Notes under the pieces: model-generated
Told to the model about the DNA's origin: nothing
The model's database searches: none
The model's input: the letters and a program-made list of their open reading frames with translations, nothing else
Made by a program: the position numbers and the translations under genes
Part shown: positions 22,059-29,022 of the stretch, piece after piece
How positions within the stretch are numbered: the first letter of the stretch is position 1
Layout of the letters: each line of letters begins with the position of its first letter
Virus record (IMG/VR): IMGVR_UViG_3300000116_000109
Location: 2,660 to 31,681 of that record
DNA: 29,022 bases
Strand: one strand, 5' to 3'
From: a virus

Positions 22059-23692
22059 TAGGACTAGCATACTATAGCGGAACACCAACAACCTTAGATT
22101 TAAACGGACCATATCTAAGATTTACATCTGAACCAGAAGGAACAACAGTTGATGATGGTGGTAGCGTTACTCTTTCGGGTATCGCTACCGCAGAATTTAA
22201 AACAAATCCTGATGCAACAAATACAGGATATATCTCATATCAATGGTATAGAGATGGTATTGCATTAGAAGACGGCACTAATGTTTCGGGTTCTCGTACT
22301 ACTGAATTAACTCTTTCCAATCTTTCTAACCCAGAAGATACTGGAAAGAGTTTTGTTTTGCGTGCTGATTATATACCTTCAGCATATCAATCAGAAGAAG
22401 GTGCCATAACTGCTGGTATTGCACGTTCAACTGGTTATGCAGTCAATGGCCCATTAGATACAGAGAGTTCTGTAATTGTCACAGTAAATCCCACAATTAC
22501 TATCAGTGCTCAACCATCTGATGATACTGCTGCCCAAACACAAGATGCAACATTTACTGTCGATGCATCAGCATCAGATGGTTCTGATATAACATATCAG
22601 TGGAATGTCAACGGAAGTCCTGTTTCTGATAGTGATACTGTAAGTGGTTCTACAACACCAACACTTACAATTTCTTCTCCTGATGTTTCTACGAATACTG
22701 TATCAGTTACAGTTACTCACCCTTCAGCAGGCAATTCACCTGTTACATCCGATGATGCAACTTGGACTGTTGTTTCTGCACGTTCTATTATTTCTTATGA
22801 TTCTGTAAGTGATGGTGGTTCTTATTATGGTACTGTAACTGGTATAAATCTGTTTGATGGTCCTTTGACTCTGACTGCAGATTCTGGAAATCCAACTAGA
22901 AGTATATCTCTTTGGGCTCCAGAAAAGGATGTAAAAGTTAGGGCAACAATGGCTGCTGGCGCAGGTTCAGGTAGAAATGGAAATAGAGGTGGATATGGCG
23001 GATTATCAGTCTTTGAATTTACATTATCTCAAAATACAGAGTATGTTATTAAATTGGGTGCTGCAACGATGCCTACTGGTGGTTCAAATGGTGGAGGCGG
23101 AGCAGCTTATATTTTCAAAAAAGGACAACTTCTTATTGCTTTAGGTGGTGGTGGAGGTGCAGGAAATAGTGGAAGAGGTGGTGATGGTGGAGGAGCTGGA
23201 GTATCTGGAGAAGGAGGTACGGGAAGATATAGTGGTGCTGGTGGACAATTATATGCTACTGGCACTCTACCTAGCACTGGATTTTTCCCAGGCGGAGCAG
23301 TTTATGGTGGTGTAAACTGGAGTTCTACAACAGCAGGAAGAGTTTCTGGTTGTACTATTGGCGAATATTATGCAAATATTGGTTATTCTCCTTGTAGTGA
23401 TGTTGGACAACAAAAATGGAGAAGTAATACTGGAAATGAAGTAAGTCAAACCGCAAGAATTCAAAGGGGATATAAACCAGGAACTGGACATAGAAACAAC
23501 GGAGGTAATGGTTCCGGAGATAATGGAGGTGGCGGTTCTGGTGCCTACGGAGGCAATGCAGGAACTTCCGGTGGTTCTGGTGGTGGCGGCGCTAGCGGAT
23601 ATTCTAATGGAGAGGCAACTATTGTTTCTACACAACTTGGCGGAAATACTAGTACCAATGCATATATTACTTTAGAGTACCTGGCAGAATAA
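22055..23692 (+). CDS. Ig-like plus polyglycine-rich tail fibre adhesin
   Basis: This 545-aa protein begins in an ATGA overlap with the giant fibre gene. It has two Ig-like domains: residues about 20-105 (ISYQWYRDG, ELTLSNLS) and 145-240 (ITYQWNVNG, LTISSPDVS). A beta linker (about 245-300) leads to a C-terminal Gly-rich region (about 300-545) with many GGGGGAG, GGGGSGAYGG and GGSGGGGASGYS runs, then a short hydrophobic end ITLEYLAE. Glycine-rich terminal domains are the receptor-binding part of gp38-type adhesins (polyglycine-II lattice with variable loops), and this protein has that overall character. It likely sits at a fibre tip and contacts the host surface. Homology to gp38 itself is not claimed. 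Confidence 0.78.
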   Translation: MIGLAYYSGTPTTLDLNGPYLRFTSEPEGTTVDDGGSVTLSGIATAEFKTNPDATNTGYISYQWYRDGIALEDGTNVSGSRTTELTLSNLSNPEDTGKSFVLRADYIPSAYQSEEGAITAGIARSTGYAVNGPLDTESSVIVTVNPTITISAQPSDDTAAQTQDATFTVDASASDGSDITYQWNVNGSPVSDSDTVSGSTTPTLTISSPDVSTNTVSVTVTHPSAGNSPVTSDDATWTVVSARSIISYDSVSDGGSYYGTVTGINLFDGPLTLTADSGNPTRSISLWAPEKDVKVRATMAAGAGSGRNGNRGGYGGLSVFEFTLSQNTEYVIKLGAATMPTGGSNGGGGAAYIFKKGQLLIALGGGGGAGNSGRGGDGGGAGVSGEGGTGRYSGAGGQLYATGTLPSTGFFPGGAVYGGVNWSSTTAGRVSGCTIGEYYANIGYSPCSDVGQQKWRSNTGNEVSQTARIQRGYKPGTGHRNNGGNGSGDNGGGGSGAYGGNAGTSGGSGGGGASGYSNGEATIVSTQLGGNTSTNAYITLEYLAE

Positions 23693-23696
23693 ATAA
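23689..23696 (+). promoter_or_regulatory. late-like promoter box (ATAAATAA) upstream of S74 fibre gene
   Basis: ATAAATAA overlaps the stop codon of the adhesin gene and sits 29 bases before ATG 23726; a GGGGGAG ribosome-binding-like run follows at 23709-23715. Same distance to the start as the box at 16159. Confidence 0.5.
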
Positions 23697-23725
23697 TAAA
23701 AAACACTGGGGGAGAGTGAACCCAA

Positions 23726-25174
23726 ATGGCTATCAATAAAAATTTTGTAGTCAAGAACGGATTAGAAGTAAGCACTAATCTTATTCTTGCAGATGCCATT
23801 ACTAATAAGGTAGGTATTGGTAGTACAATTCCATCCACTCAGTTAGATGTTATTGGTGGAATTGCATGTACTGACTTTAGAGCGGTTGGTGTTGCTACAA
23901 TTAAAACTTTAAAGGCAACAACTGGGATTGTCACCGATTTACTTGCAACTTATGGTACTGTTGGAATTGTAACTGCTGCTGCATTACAACCAACGCATGT
24001 AAATGTTTCTGGTGTACTAACTGCAGCAACTGCTCAGTTTGATGGAGTTACAACAATTGCTGTCGGTGTTGTCACATATCTGAGCGGAACGAATTTAAAT
24101 TATTCCGGTATCGGAACAATTCAAGATTCAGTTATTACTTCATTAAATGTAACTGGATTCTCAACTATTGCAGACTTAAATGTAACTGGGGTTGCAACTG
24201 TTGCTACGGTTGATATTAATGCGGGAGATATTGAAGTCACATCTGTAAGAACTTCAAACTTAAATGCAACTGGTGTTACTACCATTACATCACTCTCTGT
24301 TACTGGTTCAACATTTGAAAGATTAACTGTAAATAACTACAGCAATCTTGCTGGTGTTACTACAATTGATAATGCAACTGGAACTAATTTAAATTTCAGT
24401 GGTGTTGGCACAATAACAACAACTGAAGCAACCAGTGTACAATCAACAAATCTCAATGTAACTGGAGTTACAACTACCAATACATTTGAAGCATCAACTG
24501 CAGATATTGATATTCTCACTGTCAATAGCTATAGCAATCTTGCTGGTGTTACCACAATTGATAATGCAACTGGAACTAATCTAAATTTCAGTGGAATAGG
24601 TTCTGTTGGGGGAGTTTTATTCAGCAGTGGTATTATAACTTCTACAGCACTTGGAGCAGGAATTGTCACCTTCTATGGTGATGGAAGTCAATTACAATTC
24701 CTTCCATCAGCATCACCTGAAGGTTCTGATACTCAAGTACAGTTTAATGCTACCGGTGTTTTCTCTGGACATCCTGGATTTACATATAACTATGAAACCG
24801 TAGGTGCTACAAGTTTAAATGTTTCTACTGGTGCTACAATTGGAACAGACTTAATCGTCAGTAGAAATGTAAAAATTACTGGAGTTGCAACTGCACAAGA
24901 CTTCGATGCTCTTTCTGATGTCAACTTTAAAGAAAATATCAAAACCGTAGAAGGTGCATTAGATAAAGTAGAACAACTTCGTGGTGTAAGATTTAATTGG
25001 AAAGAATCTGGCAATCCATCTTATGGAGTTATTGCTCAAGAGTTGGAAGAAGTTCTTCCAGAATTGGTTCACGGAAGCGATCCTAGGACAGTTAATTACA
25101 ATGGAATTATTGGAGTATTGATTGAAGCAATTAAAGAACTCAAGAGTGAAATCAAAGATTTAAAGTCTCAATAA
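23726..25174 (+). CDS. tail fibre with C-terminal S74 intramolecular chaperone domain
   Basis: This 482-aa protein opens MAINKNFVVKNGLEVSTNLI, a common cyanophage fibre start, followed by many short beta repeats of the 'LNVTGVTT...' type with Val/Thr/Ser/Asn-rich composition. The final 86 residues match the endosialidase-type chaperone (S74 peptidase): LSDVNFKENIKTVEGALDKV, then LRGVRFNWKES, then YGVIAQELEEVLPELV, then a terminal coiled coil IEAIKELKSEIKDLKS. Ser397 and Lys402 sit at the usual Ser...Lys dyad positions, so self-cleavage just before Ser397 is expected after trimer folding. It is probably a trimeric host-recognition fibre. Confidence 0.88.
   Translation: MAINKNFVVKNGLEVSTNLILADAITNKVGIGSTIPSTQLDVIGGIACTDFRAVGVATIKTLKATTGIVTDLLATYGTVGIVTAAALQPTHVNVSGVLTAATAQFDGVTTIAVGVVTYLSGTNLNYSGIGTIQDSVITSLNVTGFSTIADLNVTGVATVATVDINAGDIEVTSVRTSNLNATGVTTITSLSVTGSTFERLTVNNYSNLAGVTTIDNATGTNLNFSGVGTITTTEATSVQSTNLNVTGVTTTNTFEASTADIDILTVNSYSNLAGVTTIDNATGTNLNFSGIGSVGGVLFSSGIITSTALGAGIVTFYGDGSQLQFLPSASPEGSDTQVQFNATGVFSGHPGFTYNYETVGATSLNVSTGATIGTDLIVSRNVKITGVATAQDFDALSDVNFKENIKTVEGALDKVEQLRGVRFNWKESGNPSYGVIAQELEEVLPELVHGSDPRTVNYNGIIGVLIEAIKELKSEIKDLKSQ
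24341..24598 (+). repeat. direct repeat (period 192 bp) within the S74 fibre gene
   Basis: Copies at 24341-24406 and 24533-24598 share almost all bases (AGCAATCTTGCTGGTGTTAC and onward), offset 192 bp or 64 codons. They encode SNLAGVTTIDNATGTNLNFS twice. The near-identity of DNA indicates recent duplication. Confidence 0.9.
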
Positions 25175-25177
25175 AAA

Positions 25178-25185
25178 ATAAATAT
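25178..25185 (+). promoter_or_regulatory. late-like promoter box (ATAAATAT)
   Basis: ATAAATAT lies in the 31-base gap after the S74 fibre gene, 28 bases before ATG 25206. Similar placement to the other late-like boxes in the window. Confidence 0.45.
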
Positions 25186-25205
25186 CTTTATATGAAAATG
25201 AAATT

Positions 25206-25706
25206 ATGAATCATACATCTGCGTGGATTTTTACCAATCTACCACCTGAAATAATAAACATAATAGAAGAAACCGCACAAGATAATATAATAAATTCTAA
25301 AATACATTGCAATTCATGGATTGGTGGTTTTTTATGGCATTACATACGAAAATTTAATAATGAAAATTTTAAGTATGACATCAATGACATTGAATGTGAT
25401 GGAATTGAATATATTGAGCAATCAACTGGAGACTCTACTACATGGAGAAATGATATACTTATAAACTCAGAGGAAGATTCAGAAACTGTTAGAAAGTTGT
25501 CCTTTATACTTCAACTTTCGGATCATGACTCCTATGAAGGAGGAAATGTTCAAATTATGAATCAATATGGACAAACATATTTTTTCCCTAGAATAAGAGG
25601 AACTATCATTGTATTCGATTCTAGATCTCAATATAGAATTTGTAAGATAAAGTCTGGAACCAGAAAAAGTCTTGCTGGATGTGTGACTGGGCCAAGATGG
25701 AGATGA
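25206..25706 (+). CDS. 2OG-oxygenase family protein lacking both metal-binding His residues (likely pseudo-enzyme)
   Basis: This 166-aa protein aligns by eye with the oxygenase at 13473, sharing RKLSFILQLSD, YEGG, GTIIVFDSRS, RKSLAG and the C-terminal GPRWR. The metal-binding residues differ: the HxD motif WHVD is WRND here (His to Arg), and the distal His of DSRTKHRV is Tyr in DSRSQYRI. The 2OG-binding Arg appears retained (TRKS). Without either His an Fe(II) site is unlikely, so it is probably a non-catalytic paralogue, perhaps a chaperone or scaffold. The frame is open and tidy, not a decaying pseudogene. It is followed after six bases by an intact-looking 2OG gene. Confidence 0.8.
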   Translation: MNHTSAWIFTNLPPEIINIIEETAQDNIINSKIHCNSWIGGFLWHYIRKFNNENFKYDINDIECDGIEYIEQSTGDSTTWRNDILINSEEDSETVRKLSFILQLSDHDSYEGGNVQIMNQYGQTYFFPRIRGTIIVFDSRSQYRICKIKSGTRKSLAGCVTGPRWR

Positions 25707-25712
25707 ACTGCT

Positions 25713-26324
25713 ATGGATTATTCGCCTACAAAATTTAAAGACTTTGATAAAACTGGATTTTTTATTGTTGAAAATATATGTAATGTAACAGAACTAATAG
25801 AAGAAGTTCCCGAAGAAAGAGGATATATCAGATACCTCAAACCTAATGATAAAGAATATAAACTTGGAAAACAATTTGTCAAAGAAGAATGTGATGATCA
25901 AATGAAGGGATGTTTTTCGAGGTATAAAAACCCAAGATATAAACATTTTCACACTAAACTGAGATTGATTTTGGAGGAAATAATTGGTAAAAAATTATAT
26001 AATACATTTTACTATGACAGATTTTATTTTCCAGGCAATGAATTAAAAAGGCATGTTGATAGACATGCGTGCGAAATATCAATTACACTTCACATTGGTT
26101 CTAATTTAAAACAAGACTGGCCTATCAGTATAGAATCTGTAGATGGAGAAGTTTATGATGTTGAATTAAATCCTGGAGATGCATTGGTGTATAAGGGATG
26201 TGATCGCCCTCATTGGAGAGATGTCATGATTGGAAGAGAATCAGCATACTATCACCAAGCATTTTTTCATTATGTTTTAGCAGATGGAACAAGATGCCAA
26301 TATGCATTTGATGTATGTAAATGA
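25713..26324 (+). CDS. 2OG-Fe(II) oxygenase-like protein
   Basis: This 203-aa protein begins MDYSPTKFKDFDKTGFFIVE, typical of phytanoyl-CoA-hydroxylase-like or general 2OG enzymes. His114-x-Asp116 sits in NELKRHVDRHACEISITLHI, with distal His167 in CDRPHWRD and a possible 2OG-binding Arg175. The stretch VELNPGDALVYKG is the usual beta strand before the distal His. This pattern (RHxDR...SxTLHIG...WPIxIE...PGDxLxYxG...H) is seen in a distinct group of oxygenases that includes rhizobial and marine proteins. It follows the His-less paralogue by six bases and may be co-expressed with it. Substrate unknown. Confidence 0.8.
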   Translation: MDYSPTKFKDFDKTGFFIVENICNVTELIEEVPEERGYIRYLKPNDKEYKLGKQFVKEECDDQMKGCFSRYKNPRYKHFHTKLRLILEEIIGKKLYNTFYYDRFYFPGNELKRHVDRHACEISITLHIGSNLKQDWPISIESVDGEVYDVELNPGDALVYKGCDRPHWRDVMIGRESAYYHQAFFHYVLADGTRCQYAFDVCK

Positions 26325-26333
26325 GTGAATTTA

Positions 26334-26341
26334 ATAAATAA
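26334..26341 (+). promoter_or_regulatory. late-like promoter box (ATAAATAA) upstream of mini-fibre cluster
   Basis: ATAAATAA, 29 bases before ATG 26371 and 9 bases after the previous stop. It would drive the run of small fibre-like genes from 26371. Confidence 0.5.
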
Positions 26342-26370
26342 TACTATCCAAGCCGAGTGAGTACACGAAG

Positions 26371-26748
26371 ATGGCTATTAAAATTTCAGGAACAACTGTA
26401 ATTGATGATAATAGAAGTCTAATCAACATAAACTCCGGCTTAGGTGTTGGCATTCAGTCAGGCGGAACTATTGTTGGTTATGGTGCTACTATCCTCAATT
26501 TTGTAGGAGCGGGCAATACTTTTAAAGTAGATGGTGATACGATTGACATTAGTATCGAAGGTGGTGGAGGATCTGGTGTTTCCTCAACAGGTATTTCAAC
26601 AGCAGTATTCTGGTCGAACCCATCATTTATTGGCACTAGTTATACTTTAAGTGAAGGAAGCAATAATTATGGTGCTTTCGGTCCACTTGTACTTGCAAGT
26701 GGAGAAACTATCACGGTTGGCACTGACAACACGTTTATAGTCGTTTAA
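26371..26748 (+). CDS. small tail-fibre-like structural protein
   Basis: This 125-aa protein starts MAIKISGTTVIDDNRSLINI, a typical opening of cyanophage fibre proteins. It continues with GVGIQSGGTIVGYGATILNF and a Gly-rich hinge (GGGGSG, about residues 65-70), ending with a beta segment rich in Thr/Ser. It has no catalytic motif. It appears to be a short fibre or fibre-cap. It is followed by a good ribosome-binding site (AGGAG, 26751-26755) for the first mini-fibre. Confidence 0.6.
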   Translation: MAIKISGTTVIDDNRSLININSGLGVGIQSGGTIVGYGATILNFVGAGNTFKVDGDTIDISIEGGGGSGVSSTGISTAVFWSNPSFIGTSYTLSEGSNNYGAFGPLVLASGETITVGTDNTFIVV

Positions 26749-26760
26749 TAGGAGAACTTT

Positions 26761-26976
26761 ATGTCTACTCTAAAAGTTGATAGATTAAGGAGTCTTACAG
26801 ATTCTGCCGTAGAATTTTCTAAAGGAGTTTCAGTAGCAACTGCATCAACCATAACTGGCAATATCAATTGTGGTGTATGTACTGCAGGTTACTTTTCTGG
26901 AAGTGGTTCTGGAATTACAAATATTCCCGGAGCAGCTGTCGGATTTGTGGTAGCACAAAACATTACATCGATTTAG
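26761..26976 (+). CDS. mini tail-fibre-like protein, tandem copy 1
   Basis: This 71-aa protein has a strong ribosome-binding site (AGGAG before ATG 26761). It opens STLKVDRLRSLTD and ends with CTAGYFSGSGSGITNIPG, corresponding to the 'ATAFxGDGSGLTNI' unit found in long fibre proteins. It is the first of three tandem paralogues (71, 75, 82 aa), each consisting of an N-terminal 'S-x-x-x-V-D/S-x-x-x-x' strand and one fibre repeat. It is probably a small virion or fibre component. The next gene starts 4 bases later. Confidence 0.6.
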   Translation: MSTLKVDRLRSLTDSAVEFSKGVSVATASTITGNINCGVCTAGYFSGSGSGITNIPGAAVGFVVAQNITSI

Positions 26977-26980
26977 AAAA

Positions 26981-27208
26981 ATGGCATCATTAATACAAGT
27001 ATCATCCGTTCAATCTCAAACAGCTGGATTAGCAGTTACTTTTTCTAATGGAATCATTATAGATCCCAGTCATTCTATTAGTGGGGCAGGTGGTTTAAAT
27101 GTGGTAGGTGTTTTAACTTCAATCTCGTTCAGTGGTGATGGTAGCGGAATGACAAACATTGGAGGAATTTTACCACCAAAAGCAATATCACTGTCAATTA
27201 TCATCTAA
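26981..27208 (+). CDS. mini tail-fibre-like protein, tandem copy 2
   Basis: This 75-aa protein starts ASLIQVSSVQSQTAGLAVTF and carries GGLNVVGVLTSISFSGDGSG, nearly the same as the core of copy 3 (GGLNVVGVLTATAFVGDGSQ). The end is a short hydrophobic tail (PPKAISLSIII). There is a 6-base gap to copy 3. Arrangement and similarity indicate tandem duplication with divergence. Confidence 0.6.
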   Translation: MASLIQVSSVQSQTAGLAVTFSNGIIIDPSHSISGAGGLNVVGVLTSISFSGDGSGMTNIGGILPPKAISLSIII

Positions 27209-27214
27209 AAAATC

Positions 27215-27463
27215 ATGTCAGCAATTCAAGTAGATCAGATTACAAATCAAGCCGGGACAGGAGCGCCAATCCTCACCCATGGAGCAACTATTCCTGTTGG
27301 TTATGCAATTACTTCTGCAGGAGGTTTAAATGTTGTTGGTGTGTTGACAGCTACAGCATTTGTTGGTGATGGTTCTCAATTAACAAATATCGTAACTTGC
27401 ACAGAAGGACAAACCATCGCATTCAAACTTTTGTTCAACTATGACAACTGTCATAGAGCTTAA
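27215..27463 (+). CDS. mini tail-fibre-like protein, tandem copy 3
   Basis: This 82-aa protein starts SAIQVDQITNQAGTGAPILT and includes VLTATAFVGDGSQLTNIVTC, followed by a C-terminal segment (EGQTIAFKLLFNYDNC) different from the other copies. It is the last of the tandem set. Its 3' end contains a perfect inverted repeat (27439-27456). Confidence 0.6.
   Translation: MSAIQVDQITNQAGTGAPILTHGATIPVGYAITSAGGLNVVGVLTATAFVGDGSQLTNIVTCTEGQTIAFKLLFNYDNCHRA
27439..27456. other. short inverted repeat at the end of copy 3
   Basis: CTATGACA and TGTCATAG are perfect 8-base arms around AC, followed after nine bases by a weak TTTT run. It might form a small hairpin at the end of the mini-fibre cluster, but does not meet the usual terminator pattern. 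Confidence 0.3.
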
Positions 27464-27487
27464 GTTTTAATTTAAATAAAAGTTCAC

Positions 27488-27496
27488 CTAAATAAA
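27488..27496 (+). promoter_or_regulatory. late-like promoter box (CTAAATAAA)
   Basis: CTAAATAAA, 19 bases before ATG 27516; another TTTAAATAAA lies at 27471-27480. A strong AGGAG ribosome-binding site (27504-27508) follows. Confidence 0.5.
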
Positions 27497-27515
27497 TTTA
27501 AAAAGGAGTTTAATC

Positions 27516-27893
27516 ATGGCAGCGCCAAATATTGTAGGAGTAACAACCATTACTGGTAAAACTACATATGTAAGTCTTGCAGATACAACAGAAACTGTAC
27601 TTGTAAGTAATGCAGCAGATTCTGGACACGTATATAAAATTAATAGCATCATCGTAGCAAATGATGATGGAACCAATTCAGCAGATATTACTGTTGCATA
27701 TAACACTGTAGCAGCCGGCGCTGGTGCTAATTACCACCTTGCCAAAACAGTTACTGTTGCTGCAGACACAACTCTGGTTGTTCTTGATAGAGCGAGTGCT
27801 CTTTATTTGGAAGAAAACAGATCTATCGTTGTTCAAGCATCTGCTGCTTCAGATCTTGATGTCGTTTGTTCTTATGAAGATATTTCATCCTGA
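27516..27893 (+). CDS. small beta-rich virion protein
   Basis: This 125-aa protein has a strong AGGAG ribosome-binding site and its own late-like box, suggesting abundant late expression. Sequence opens MAAPNIVGVTTITGKTTYVS and continues with alternating strands (TVLVSNAADSGHVYKINSII, then ADITVAYNT, then LVVLDRASALYLEENRSIVV). This is the look of a small jelly-roll or beta-sandwich decoration or fibre-associated protein common in cyanophages. No specific T4 equivalent is recognised. Confidence 0.6.
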   Translation: MAAPNIVGVTTITGKTTYVSLADTTETVLVSNAADSGHVYKINSIIVANDDGTNSADITVAYNTVAAGAGANYHLAKTVTVAADTTLVVLDRASALYLEENRSIVVQASAASDLDVVCSYEDISS

Positions 27894-27926
27894 TATAATT
27901 TAAACAAATAACATAGGAGCAAAAAA

Positions 27927-28403
27927 ATGGATTCAATTATTCCTGCAGTTCCGAATTTGTATTCTCATGATAGACAAGAACCAAGAGAACCAATTCAAAG
28001 AATTAGACTTGCAGACGGAACTACAAAAACCGATTTCGGAACCTTTACTGCACAAGATCTTTTAGATAACAATATAACTGGTCCATATACCAGACCATCA
28101 TTTAATGTCGAAACTCAGTTCCTTTCTTGGAATTCTGATACTCTTAAATATACCGTAAATGAGAACGATACTCTAACATCCGAGCAAATAGAGGGTGTGT
28201 TTAGAGGTGAAAGAGAGAGAAAATTGGCAAGCATCGATTGGACAGTTCTTCCAGATGCTCCCCTTACAGATTCTCAAAAAGAAGAAATGAAGGTGTACAG
28301 ACAAGCATTGAGAGATATGCCACAAAATATGGACATTACTTCTTTGACAGAAGAATCATATGAAGCAATTGTCTGGCCAGAGTATCCAACATTCTTACCA
28401 TAA
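27927..28403 (+). CDS. tail-fibre assembly chaperone-like protein (Phage_tail_APC type C terminus)
   Basis: This 158-aa protein starts after an AGGAG site (27915-27919). The N-terminal part is beta-rich (RIRLADGTTKTDFGTF). The C-terminal third has the classic pattern: ERERKLASIDWTVLPDAPLT, then EEMKVYRQALRDMPQ, then WPEYP. The motif 'R-x-x-x-L...DW..L.DAPL......YRQALRD.P......WP..P' is shared by phage tail-fibre assembly and tail chaperone proteins. Location between fibre genes and a glycine-rich adhesin fits a role in folding or attaching the adhesin. Whether it stays in the virion cannot be told. Confidence 0.75.
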   Translation: MDSIIPAVPNLYSHDRQEPREPIQRIRLADGTTKTDFGTFTAQDLLDNNITGPYTRPSFNVETQFLSWNSDTLKYTVNENDTLTSEQIEGVFRGERERKLASIDWTVLPDAPLTDSQKEEMKVYRQALRDMPQNMDITSLTEESYEAIVWPEYPTFLP

Positions 28404-28421
28404 ATTTACCTTTTTACTCTC

Positions 28422-29022
28422 ATGGCAGGTTTTAAATTTAACAAAAGATCAAGAGGACTCGACAGAATTACTGGTAGATATGCTGTAGGTTTTGGAACAC
28501 CTTTAGTAAGTACAGTTAATAGTACCAGTGCAGAAGTAACATGCAACATTACACAAATTTCCGGTTCGGGAATTACTACAGTTGCTTATGATTTTTATAA
28601 TGGCGGTACTAGTGACACGACACACCGAGTCGGTTTTATGACATTAACAGCCTATTCAAATTGGGCTCCAAAAAATTATGAAACAGGTAGTGGAAGAGTT
28701 ATTGGATACAGTATTTCCACTAGCACTCCTGCATCATATGGATTATGTGGAGGCGGCGGCCAAGGCTCATGGGGCGGCGGAGGTGGTGGCGGCCTAGGTT
28801 ATGGTAATGGCGACATAAGAGGTGGAACCTATAGAATTCAAATTGGAGCGCGTGGCCAATCAACTCACATTGTTCATTTCGATAATCCACTTTCTGCAAT
28901 TGTTGGAACTGGAAATTCAATTACTGCCAATGCTGGCAACGCCGCATCTAGATCTGGCGGCAGCTGCGGGACTGTTCCTACGTTTGGTTTTAACACTGTT
29001 TATGGCGGCGGTGGTGGTGGTA
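28422..29022 (+). CDS. glycine-rich adhesin-like protein (5' part, runs off window)
   Basis: An open frame starts at ATG 28422 and remains open to the last base (200 codons visible). It opens MAGFKFNKRSRGLDRITGRY, followed by a beta region (EVTCNITQISGSGITTVAYD; WAPKNYETGSG) and then Gly-rich segments (LCGGGGQGSWGGGGGGGLGY; YGGGGGG at the end). It resembles the glycine-rich C-terminal part of the adhesin at 22055, but has a different N terminus. It lies directly after the chaperone-like gene and may be its client. The C terminus is outside the window. Confidence 0.7.
   Translation, partial: MAGFKFNKRSRGLDRITGRYAVGFGTPLVSTVNSTSAEVTCNITQISGSGITTVAYDFYNGGTSDTTHRVGFMTLTAYSNWAPKNYETGSGRVIGYSISTSTPASYGLCGGGGQGSWGGGGGGGLGYGNGDIRGGTYRIQIGARGQSTHIVHFDNPLSAIVGTGNSITANAGNAASRSGGSCGTVPTFGFNTVYGGGGGG

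Noticed and set aside
24301-24620. Repeats in the fibre gene considered as a CRISPR-like array
   Set aside because: Only two copies, in frame, coding for protein repeats, with no short regular spacers.

Overview
The window looks like the tail/baseplate and tail-fibre region of a T4-like cyanophage (cyanomyovirus infecting marine Synechococcus or Prochlorococcus). This rests on recognisable protein families and gene order; no database search was run. All supported genes lie on the + strand. The DNA is AT-rich, genes are packed with ATGA/TAATG overlaps or short gaps, and several modules carry T4-late-like boxes (ATAAATA type) just upstream. Two cyanophage hallmarks are present: a CP12-like carbon-metabolism regulator, and a set of 2-oxoglutarate/Fe(II) oxygenases close to tail-fibre genes.

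Layout. (1) 1-12445, baseplate and central hub/spike: the 3' end of a small gp26/gp51-like gene, two related large proteins with basic coiled-coil and hydrophobic regions (658 and 833 aa; the second ends in a lambda-R-like GH104 murein lytic transglycosylase domain), a gp27-like hub protein, the CP12-like 70-aa protein, a 952-aa hub protein with a long hydrophobic helical stretch, a gp5C-like spike, and three further structural genes. (2) 12429-16154, an accessory islet. It begins with a textbook host sigma-70 promoter (TTGACA, 17 nt, TATAAT) and ends with a strong intrinsic terminator. It holds three small genes, tRNA-Leu(UAA), tRNA-Thr(UGU), a 2OG-oxygenase remnant, and a run of five overlapping genes: three 2OG/Fe(II) oxygenases, a 56-aa protein and a Mom-like adenine-modification protein. 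(3) 16159-29022, tail fibres and adhesins: a 1953-aa fibre/structural protein, an Ig-like plus polyglycine adhesin, a fibre with a C-terminal S74 self-cleaving chaperone, two more 2OG-family genes (one with both metal-binding histidines replaced), a 125-aa fibre-like protein, three tandem mini-fibre paralogues, a small beta-rich protein, a tail-fibre assembly chaperone-like protein, and the start of a second glycine-rich adhesin that runs off the window.

How it works together. The structural blocks supply hub, spike, tail lysozyme and host-recognition fibres and are probably late-transcribed. The islet between them looks separately and earlier transcribed, and may deliver tRNAs plus a DNA- or protein-modification cassette. 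The items most worth attention are the coupled oxygenase-Mom operon, the half-CP12 gene inside the baseplate operon, and the apparently dead 2OG paralogue next to the fibres.
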